Of a DNA stretch of 7,147 nucleotides, positions 1 to 6,600 are shown in pieces. A program made the translations under genes and the position numbers. The DNA is from Candidatus Omnitrophota bacterium (GTDB lineage Bacteria; Omnitrophota; Gorgyraeia; Zapsychrales; Zapsychraceae), in the NCBI GenBank assembly GCA_018399915.1, contig JAGYNW010000100.1:1-7147 (forward strand). The letters are read 5' to 3'. A model generated the notes under the pieces. It was not told where the DNA came from. It worked only from the letters and a program-made list of their open reading frames with translations, and did no database searches. Numbering within the stretch: position 1 is the first letter of the stretch; each line of letters opens with the position of its first letter.

Positions 1-1
1 A

Positions 2-3000
2 GAAGTGGTTGAGATTTATAAAACTTTAAAAGATTTTGAGATTGCCGGAATAAGGACGACGACCCAATTAAAATTTTATCAGAAATTCGGGATAAAAACG
101 ATTTTACAAGATAAAAGGGTTTTATTGGCAGATAAACCCGGATTAGGAAAAACGCTTCAGGCTTTAGGGGCCGCGGTGAATGCTTATGACGGGAAAGGAG
201 CGCAAAAAGTTTTTATCATTTGTCCCAGTGTCTCGATCGATAATACATGGATCAGAGATATTGAAAAGCATCTGAAGGGAGAACAAAAGGTCTTTGTCAT
301 TAAAAGCCGGAAGGATTTCGAGGCCCCCAAGAAATGGGCAGAAGCCCAGAACGCGCGGTTCATTATCGCTAATTATGAGATCTTAAGAGGAGAAAGCGCG
401 CAGGCTCTAAGGAACCGGATTCAGGAGTTGGGTATTGATTTTGTTATTGCGGATGAAGGCCACAGGATGAAAAATAATTCTCAACTAACTGACGCGGTTA
501 AATATTTTGACGCTGAATATAAAATCCTTATCAGCGCCTCAGCGCAGCAGGGGAGGAGTATCGGCAAGATTTTTAATTTATTGCACTGGCTTTATCCTGA
601 AGTTTATCCGGACAGAAAGACTTTTTTGAGAACCTACCGGACTTCTGCCGGGATTAAAAAACTCAAAGCGGAATTTAAAGGTTTTATGTTAAGGCGTCAT
701 ATCTCTGACGTGTTGGCGGACCTGCCTGCGTTAAAGATAGAAGTCTATCCTGTAGATATGGGGCAAGAACAAGCGGCTTTGTACCGTCAGGTGGAAGCGA
801 ATTATTTTGAAGCGGCACAGAAACACGCTCGTAAACAGAACTGGTTCGGGCCTTTTAATAATTTGATCAAAGCCGCGGTCGACACCGCTTTGATCCGCGA
901 TATTTCATTTATCAATACCAAAACAAAACAAGTTCATCAACTCGGAGCTGGAAAATATTATTTAACCATAAATGGCGCTTTATGTAAAATGTCATTCAAA
1001 CAACCTGCCGCACCCGAGGTTGCTTATGTGGATGGTTCCGGCCAGACCAGAGTTTCCCCCCTTAAAGATGGGGGGATCATCGATATTAATGGAGAGCCTT
1101 TCCAAATTTCCATCAAAGAAAGGGATTCCCATTCAGCCAAATACACAGCTCTGGATAATATTGTCAAGGATGTTGTCTTACAAAAAAGCGAAAGTTTGGC
1201 TGTTTTTACCGGATCCAGAAAAACCCTTGAGGATCTGAAGAAGCGTTATGAGTCAGAGGGGCATATTGTTCTTGTGATCCACGGGAATATCCGACAGCGC
1301 CGAAGAAAGGATATCCTTAACACCTTCAATCGTTCGCAGAAACCGATGATACTGATCAGCACATACCAAACATTGGGCGAGTCTGTTGATATTACCGGGG
1401 CAAGATACGGTGTCCTGGTTGACAGCCCCTGGATTGAACGTGAACAGATAATCAGTAGATTGTATCGGTTAGGCCAAACCCAAGATGTCCATTTCATTGT
1501 TCTACTGGCTAAAAATACCATTGATGAACATGTCGAAAAAGTTAACTGGATGAGTGATATGATCAAGAGTATTGTTTTGGATGATGGTTTCTACCCGGAG
1601 GCGGATAATGAAATGGCCAAGGATTTTATTCAAAATATTACCCGGGAAAAAGAGAACCTTGTTCAGCTTAAGGCCTTTCAGGATAAGGTCCGCCAATTAA
1701 ATGAAGCCCAAGCCAGGAACGCGCAGAAAGCTGTTGGCAGAAGCACGGAAATCGCGGATGGTCATTATCGGGTCAATTTTTTTAATGAACAATTCGATGC
1801 CGAACTGACAGACAAGGACCAACTGATGGTCTACATTAACGGCATCGGGGAGCTTTTATCTAAATCTTCCTCTTTGAGCGCTGAATCCAAAAAGATTCTT
1901 TCACGGTTTTTTTCAGAAAGGTTTCATGAGGAGCATGCGCGGAATTACCGTGTTAAAGACATGCTCCTATGGCATATTGGCAATGAATTTATTCCGGGAT
2001 TCCGGCATATTGATTATGATGGCAACCTGGAATTTATGATTGAAATAGGAACTTATGTGCTCAAACAATTGATCAGTCACCCGGAAATAGACGAAATTAC
2101 TCTCAAGGCTCAGATGAAAGATGTCCCGGAGCGTTTGTACAATCAAACTATGTATTATTTGGATACTTCCAATATTTTAAAATTGTTCTCGCTATTAGGC
2201 GTTATTCCGGAAACGTATTATTACGAAGGGAAATTGTTGAACTACGAAAACACGATTTCGATCAACTATTTGAATGGCAGGATACGTTACTGGGATAAAC
2301 AGATCGTGGAAAACATCGCGCCTGGTTGGAAGATTCATGATGCTAAAATCCCTCCATCGCTTGAGGGCCCTGAGGATGACACACCTTATGTGCGCGTGCT
2401 GGAAGAAGCCGAGATCAAAAGGTTGGCGAATCAGGTCAGGTTAGGCAATAAATCGGCTGAAAAAGTATTGGTTCTCAGTCATGTGAAACAATTGCAACGG
2501 ATCGCGAAAAGGGTGATTTACGGCGGGAGATTGGAAAAGGTTTTTGGAAACAGGATAACAGGAACGGTAACCATAGAGAGCTTGGTCTCCTTCGGGCAGG
2601 AAGAGCTGATTATGCTGATTAATGAATACGCAGATAAAGAAATTTATTACAATAAATCTTTAAAAGAATACTTGCGCGAAAACTTGAATCCGCATATCTA
2701 TTCACAGGCCTTCCGGTTAGCCAGGGAATACTTTCTTTTGGAGGGGGATAAGAGCGCTTACAGCAATGAGCAAAGAACAGGGCCCACTGTTCTGGATCTG
2801 CAGAGCGAGGATGCCGTGGGTTCAAGCCGGCTGGAATTTTTAGAGTTTCAAAATAACTTCCGGGATCTTTTAGCAAAAGAAGGATTTTCTCCCATGGAGG
2901 TCAATTTATTAGTAATGTATGCGGCGGAGAATTATTCAAAAGACGAACTTGCCGCGGAATACGCCCAACAGCTTCAGCCCGGATCGCCCGAAGAAAGCCT

Positions 3001-3316
3001 TGAATTCATTGAGGTTTTATTGAACCGGTTTTTCACGTTTATGTTTTCTTTAGGAGAAGAGAAAGCCAGAACACTTCTGGAAGAGGGACTGGCAGAAAAA
3101 AAGCCGCAGTCCGGAATTCCCGCAGACAAGGAAGTGGGTGGGATTGATCTTAACGCGCAAGGACTGAGGATTGAAACCCACGGCGCAGGATTGGAAAGCG
3201 GTTATTTTCATGAAGAGGCAGCTTTATGCCATGGTCCTGATTTTACGGGGTTTGCCCCGGTTATTATCAATATTGTTCCGGTGACAAGTCTCTCCCATGT
3301 TTTAAGCGTTTATTGA
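2..3316 (+). CDS. SNF2-family ATPase with C-terminal sigma-70-like region and GGID tail (5' end beyond the window)
   Basis: The frame is open to the left edge, so GTG at 5 is only the first possible start in view and the gene may begin upstream; residues are counted from it (1103 to the TGA stop). Residues 20-520 form a two-lobed SNF2 motor, a dsDNA-translocating ATPase: Walker A PGLGKT (45-50), motif Ia IICPSVS (71-77), DEGH (150-153), FMLRRHISDVLADLP (227-241), HGN (426-428), motif V around STYQTLGES (452-460) and motif VI with Q481, R485, R488 and GQ491. Motif III, normally TGTP, reads SASA (177-180). Residues about 300-372 are a beta-rich insertion between the lobes. Residues 560-795 are helical and unrecognised. 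Residues 800-1010 resemble sigma-70 regions 2 and 4. Residues 1045-1103 form a tail seen in Omnitrophota proteins. The nearest functional analogue is RapA, a SNF2 ATPase acting on RNA polymerase, but that role is inferred. No restriction or methylase partner is visible. Family assignment is secure; biological role is not. Confidence 0.95.
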   Translation, partial: EVVEIYKTLKDFEIAGIRTTTQLKFYQKFGIKTILQDKRVLLADKPGLGKTLQALGAAVNAYDGKGAQKVFIICPSVSIDNTWIRDIEKHLKGEQKVFVIKSRKDFEAPKKWAEAQNARFIIANYEILRGESAQALRNRIQELGIDFVIADEGHRMKNNSQLTDAVKYFDAEYKILISASAQQGRSIGKIFNLLHWLYPEVYPDRKTFLRTYRTSAGIKKLKAEFKGFMLRRHISDVLADLPALKIEVYPVDMGQEQAALYRQVEANYFEAAQKHARKQNWFGPFNNLIKAAVDTALIRDISFINTKTKQVHQLGAGKYYLTINGALCKMSFKQPAAPEVAYVDGSGQTRVSPLKDGGIIDINGEPFQISIKERDSHSAKYTALDNIVKDVVLQKSESLAVFTGSRKTLEDLKKRYESEGHIVLVIHGNIRQRRRKDILNTFNRSQKPMILISTYQTLGESVDITGARYGVLVDSPWIEREQIISRLYRLGQTQDVHFIVLLAKNTIDEHVEKVNWMSDMIKSIVLDDGFYPEADNEMAKDFIQNITREKENLVQLKAFQDKVRQLNEAQARNAQKAVGRSTEIADGHYRVNFFNEQFDAELTDKDQLMVYINGIGELLSKSSSLSAESKKILSRFFSERFHEEHARNYRVKDMLLWHIGNEFIPGFRHIDYDGNLEFMIEIGTYVLKQLISHPEIDEITLKAQMKDVPERLYNQTMYYLDTSNILKLFSLLGVIPETYYYEGKLLNYENTISINYLNGRIRYWDKQIVENIAPGWKIHDAKIPPSLEGPEDDTPYVRVLEEAEIKRLANQVRLGNKSAEKVLVLSHVKQLQRIAKRVIYGGRLEKVFGNRITGTVTIESLVSFGQEELIMLINEYADKEIYYNKSLKEYLRENLNPHIYSQAFRLAREYFLLEGDKSAYSNEQRTGPTVLDLQSEDAVGSSRLEFLEFQNNFRDLLAKEGFSPMEVNLLVMYAAENYSKDELAAEYAQQLQPGSPEESLEFIEVLLNRFFTFMFSLGEEKARTLLEEGLAEKKPQSGIPADKEVGGIDLNAQGLRIETHGAGLESGYFHEEAALCHGPDFTGFAPVIINIVPVTSLSHVLSVY
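62..1564 (+). other. SNF2 helicase core of gene 1 (both RecA lobes)
   Basis: Residues 20-520. The region opens with a Q-motif-like TQLKFYQKFGI (20-30) just before Walker A, as in SNF2 proteins whose core starts with LRPYQ. Lysine 49 and threonine 50 should bind ATP-magnesium, D150/E151 should activate water, and R485/R488 of motif VI should act as the arginine finger pair. ATP binding and hydrolysis are therefore expected to be intact. The spacing from the first to the second lobe is lengthened by a beta-strand-rich insertion (about 300-372). Motif III is degenerate, which in this superfamily would be expected to affect coupling of hydrolysis to movement. Confidence 0.93.
1055..1076. repeat. 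GC-rich inverted repeat inside gene 1
   Basis: TCCCCCC (1055-1061) and GGGGGGA (1070-1076) are perfectly complementary and flank an 8-base loop, giving a 7-bp, strongly GC stem within the coding sequence. It encodes SPLKDGG (351-357) in the beta-rich insertion between the two helicase lobes. It resembles the short palindromic repeats that are scattered in some bacterial genomes, but only this copy is visible. Confidence 0.5.
2402..3034 (+). other. Sigma-70-like region in gene 1 (regions 1.2/2 and 4, degenerate)
   Basis: Residues 800-1010. The first part reads like sigma region 1.2/2.1: EIKRLANQVRLGNKSAEKVL (803-822), then SHVKQLQRIAKRVIYGG (825-841), matching the usual LI.RAQ.GD..A...LI..HL.LV..IAKRY pattern. 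TIESLVSFGQEELIMLINEY (856-875) sits where DLIQEGNIGLMKAVDKF occurs, and YNKSLKEYLRENLNPHI (882-898) sits where FSTYATWWIRQAI occurs. After a short linker, FSPMEVNLLVM (961-971) parallels LTPREAKVLRM of region 4, followed by a helix-turn-helix-like SKDELAAEYAQQL (978-990). The promoter-melting tryptophans are absent and the basic recognition helix is replaced by an acidic stretch (E996, E997, E1000, E1003), so DNA contact may be lost. The call rests on reading by eye. Confidence 0.5.
3137..3313 (+). other. GGID-type C-terminal tail of gene 1
   Basis: Residues 1045-1103 begin GGIDLNAQGLRIET and end with a hydrophobic FAPVIINIVPVTSL (1083-1096). A glutamate/lysine-rich linker (about 1026-1044) precedes it. 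I recall tails of this form (GGID.N...L...T..., then a short P.II.I.P segment and a final L-rich stretch) ending many large Omnitrophota proteins of otherwise unrelated content. Function is unknown; a sorting, anchoring or folding tail is possible. Recall, not search, supports the family claim. Confidence 0.45.
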
Positions 3317-3360
3317 TGAAAGCTGTTTTTCACGTTATTTTAAAAGCCATCCATTTGATA

Positions 3361-3388
3361 TTGAAATTTTAGTTGCGCATGATATACT
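3361..3388 (+). promoter_or_regulatory. Extended -10 sigma-70 promoter for gene 2
   Basis: The -35 box TTGAAA (3361-3366, five of six consensus bases) is separated by 16 bp from the -10 box TATACT (3383-3388, five of six). TG at 3380-3381, one base before the -10 box, makes it an extended -10 promoter. Transcription should begin around 3394-3396, leaving a 5' leader of about 125 bases before the start codon of gene 2. It lies in the only intergenic gap of the window, in the right orientation, which supports gene 2 having its own transcript. Confidence 0.6.
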
Positions 3389-3441
3389 TTTAATACAGAT
3401 TCCATTCAACTTTAAGGGAAAAAGCCGTTTGTTAATTTAGA

Positions 3442-3460
3442 GGAATAAGCCACGGATTCC
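3442..3460. repeat. Small inverted repeat in the leader of gene 2
   Basis: GGAAT (3442-3446) and ATTCC (3456-3460) form a 5-bp stem with a 9-base loop in the presumed leader. The octamer GATTCCAT also occurs twice as a direct repeat (3398-3405 and 3455-3462). Both are weak and could be chance; no known riboswitch class was recognised in this leader. Confidence 0.2.
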
Positions 3461-3509
3461 ATCTGAGTTAATAATTTTTCCTGCAAAAAGTATTCTAGAT
3501 ACTAAAAAC

Positions 3510-3515
3510 AAGGAG
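3510..3515 (+). promoter_or_regulatory. Ribosome binding site of gene 2
   Basis: AAGGAG lies 6 bases upstream of ATG at 3522, a near-ideal Shine-Dalgarno sequence and spacing. Together with the signal peptide that begins exactly there, it fixes the start of gene 2. Confidence 0.85.
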
Positions 3516-3521
3516 CTACTT

Positions 3522-3635
3522 ATGTCTTCGAAACAAAAGAAGAGCTGTTTCTCTTTCGCGCGTTTTTCCGTGGTGTTTGTGCTGATCATGAGTTTTGTTT
3601 TCGGTCAGGTCCCGCCTTGGGTTTATGCCCAAGCC
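3522..3635 (+). other. Signal peptide of gene 2
   Basis: Residues 1-38. The n-region carries K4, K6, K7 and R14, the h-region spans about 15-28, and PPWVYAQA precedes the mature protein. A36-Q37-A38 satisfies the small-x-small rule with cleavage before L39; cleavage after A36 also fits. C9 lies before the hydrophobic core and there is no lipobox, so a signal peptidase I substrate is more likely than a lipoprotein. Confidence 0.85.
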
Positions 3636-6600
3636 CTTTCGCCGTTGCCGCAGACAGGTGCGATGGTGATGCCGTCCAACGCATTTGTGCCGGTTATGCT
3701 TAAGGGCATGACAATCCATCCGGAGAACCCTCTCAAATTTGATTTTATTGTGGACAATGGCAATACCGCCCTGGAAGGCAGCCTTCTAAAAGAAGAATCC
3801 TCGAAACTTGTTAAATATTTTTTAGCCTCGCTCACGGTTCCGCAGAAAGAATTGTGGGTTAATTTATCTCCTTACGAAAAAGACAAAATTATTCCTGAGA
3901 TTTTGGGCCAGACGGAATTAGGCCAGGATTTATTGGCGCAAGATTATCTCCTGAAGCAATTTACTGCGTCTTTGATGTATCCGGAAGAGGAAATAGGGAA
4001 AAAGTTTTGGGATAAAGTGTATCAGCAGGCGTGGGAAAAATACGGGATAACCGAAATCCCCATGGATACGTTTAATAAGGTATGGATCATTCCGGAGAAA
4101 GCAAGCGTGTATGAACATAACCATACAGTGTATGTGGCTGAAAGCAGGCTTAAGGTGTTGACGGATATGGATTATCACCTCTTTAACGGCCGGGGATCAA
4201 CGGACACGCAAGCGACGGCTTCCGAACGTCATCCGGTAACCTCTGAAGTGATCAAAGAGATAATCATCCCGGCCATTCAAAAAGAGGTGAATGAAGGTGA
4301 GAATTTCGCGCCTTTACGTCAGATCTATCATTCTTTGATCTTGGCCAAGTGGTACAAGGAGACCTTGCGCAACAGCATTCTTAATAAGGTCTACGCGGAC
4401 CAAAACAAGACGAGGGGTCTGCAGAACAACGATCTTCAGATGAAAGAAAAGATTTACGGGAAGTACATGGAGGCCTACAAAAAAGGGGTCTACAATTATA
4501 TCCGTAATGATTATGACCCTCTGAAAAGGCAGGTGATCCCGCGCAAATATTTCAGTGGCGGGTTTAAGGCGGATGTGGCCATGACGGTCAAGCGGGAAGA
4601 TACTTTGGCCGCTGTTCAAATGCAACCCGTGGGAAATTATTCTGAAGTCGCGGTTGAACTGGAAGGACACGCAAAAGATTCAGCCATGCCGATTGCTCCG
4701 CGGGCTGGCCAAGCCAATCCGGAATTATCCGTGGCGCGTAAAGTTTCGTTGTTTTCATTAATAAAATTTTTGGATTATTATGATATGGAAGAACGGCTTC
4801 TTTTGGATGAGGCAAAAGGATCGATAAAATTATTTTTACCTTCAGACACAGACATTAACGCGGATATGTTGACAGAACTTTATGAAAAATTTACAAGTAA
4901 GGATATTCCTTTTGAGGAAATTGAAGGGGGGCAAAGTGAGGCGCGGTCATTTTCCCTTTATTTAAGGCGGCAATCAGAACCTTTAAGCCGCGTTAATTCT
5001 TTGAAGATTGCGGTTAATGACGGGTTTTACATTGAGGCCGTTGTTGGCCGCAGGAAAGACGCGGATAACAAGGAAGATTTGCATTTCAGGGAAGACATTA
5101 AATTTATTTCTGTTTTGAATGCCTTAACTTTTGTGCCGCAAGAGGTAAGGTCGCACCGGGCCCTCCCCGGGGGAAATAATCCGGGGCAATATCAGCAAAG
5201 AAAAGAAACTTTTTCTCTGTTTTTAGGGGAAAAGAACGCTCCCTATTTTGACGTGATACGTGCTGTGCGGATTCGGATAGCGAAAGAAAAAAAAGGCAAT
5301 GATATTATCCCGATCATTGATTTTCCCTCGAATAAAAGTTTGTTTGAAAGATTCGTCAAGTATTTTGATGAAGAAATAAAAAGGGTTTTGCCGGGGCAGA
5401 ATTCTCATGAAGCGCTCCAAAGCCTCCGTGAAGCCGCGGCGCGGTACGCGGACATGAATGATTTGCTGATCGAGATTGTCAACAAAAATGTTGCCGAGGG
5501 AATATGGGGCTATGATGAGGCAATAAAAATTTTGTTTCTTGAGCAGATTAAAGTAGGGATCGTGAGTGAGGGTGTGGTCGAAGGCGTTACCAAAGAAACA
5601 ACGTCTGTGTCTGTAACCAGAGAGGATGGGACCGGGTATCCGTTCAATCTCCAGTACAATCCTGAACGGGCCAACCGGGGAAGTTTTGCCAAAAAAGCTG
5701 AACGGGGAGAGACAAACATATCAAAGAAATTTATTGAAAAGTGGTTCCCTCTGCAAAGATACATTCCTTTTGGGGAAGGCCCCCAGGGCTACCGGATACT
5801 AGCCAATCCATTTCCGCACTTGCGTAACAGTATTAATATTGTGGGGAATCGCGTATTTAGCAAACAAACAGCGTCTTTTCAGAATATTTTTGATATGTAT
5901 GCCTTTCTTGAGCAATCACAGCCCAGAGACCCTGAACAAGAGGGCTTTCGGGTCTTCATGAATTCCCGGTTTGCCGGAGCGTCTTTTGACAATATCCATT
6001 TTCAGGGATTTCTGAAAAAAACCCTTTTTGAAAAAGTTGTTGAAGACAGGGGATTAGAATTGGTCATTGAAGATAAGCGTGGTGACGTGAAATATCTGAC
6101 GTTAAAAGACGGCGATTATTGGATGCCGAGTGTTTTAGCCGTTGAGGGAAGCACAAAAGAAACCGTGGTTAAGTCTGTCTTAAAAGTCCTTGCAGAGGCG
6201 AATCCCAAAAAGGATTCTTATTCCTTATTTGATTTGGATCGCAACAGCAAATTTTCTTATAATATTTTATTTAAATACGACGGGGAAAAGTATCAGGCCT
6301 ATCTGTTTCTCAGAAATTTCCTGGATTCCTATGAAATCGTCAATAAAGCACAATTTAATAAGCTTAAAGAAGATCTTAAAAAAGATAATCAAACTCTTGA
6401 TCTGGACGCGCTCTTTCAGACATTGGTTGATCATAATTGGGCGGATTGGGTGGATGAGGGAAATAATGCCGAGATAAGGTTGCGGGGCAAATTAAAAGAA
6501 ATCAAGCCAGCGATGGCCAGGGTTTTGGGCGAAAATTTTGAGGACATATTTGCTGTATTACAAGAATCGCAGAGCTCTGACCCTGATAAAAAGATTGTTG

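Noticed and set aside
972..1238. Plus-strand overlapping open frame of 88 codons
   Set aside because: It is in another frame inside the SNF2 gene and has no start signal or recognisable product. The same holds for 6190-6477.
1246..1696. Minus-strand open frames opposite gene 1 (also 2619-2876)
   Set aside because: They lie wholly inside a coding sequence with clear SNF2 motifs, have no ribosome binding site I can see, and their translations show no family features.
2..3316. Phage-defence system built on a SNF2 helicase
   Set aside because: No nuclease, methyltransferase or other defence partner lies in the window, and the fused C-terminal region does not resemble defence helicases I know.
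3317..3360. Possible terminator after gene 1
   Set aside because: GCT and AGC near the run of T can pair over only a few bases with a bulge; there is no GC-rich stem followed by a T run.
3355..3360. TTGATA as an alternative -35 box
   Set aside because: Its distance to TATACT would be 22 bp, too long; TTGAAA at 3361 gives a 16-bp spacer.
3475..3489. TTTTT-CCTGC-AAAAA hairpin before gene 2
   Set aside because: A five-base A/T stem is too weak to act as a terminator or regulatory hairpin.
3394..3521. Riboswitch in the leader of gene 2 (cyclic-di-GMP type considered)
   Set aside because: GCC-containing pieces are present but the conserved core and paired helices of that class are not.
3516..5764. 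Several minus-strand open frames opposite gene 2
   Set aside because: Gene 2 has a strong start, signal peptide and recognisable modules across this stretch; the reverse frames look like composition effects.
5517..6326. Functional galactose-1-phosphate uridylyltransferase (galT)
   Set aside because: The zinc cysteines and first catalytic histidine are absent, the order of motifs is closer to DUF4922/VTC2, and the protein is exported, so a galT call would overstate the evidence.
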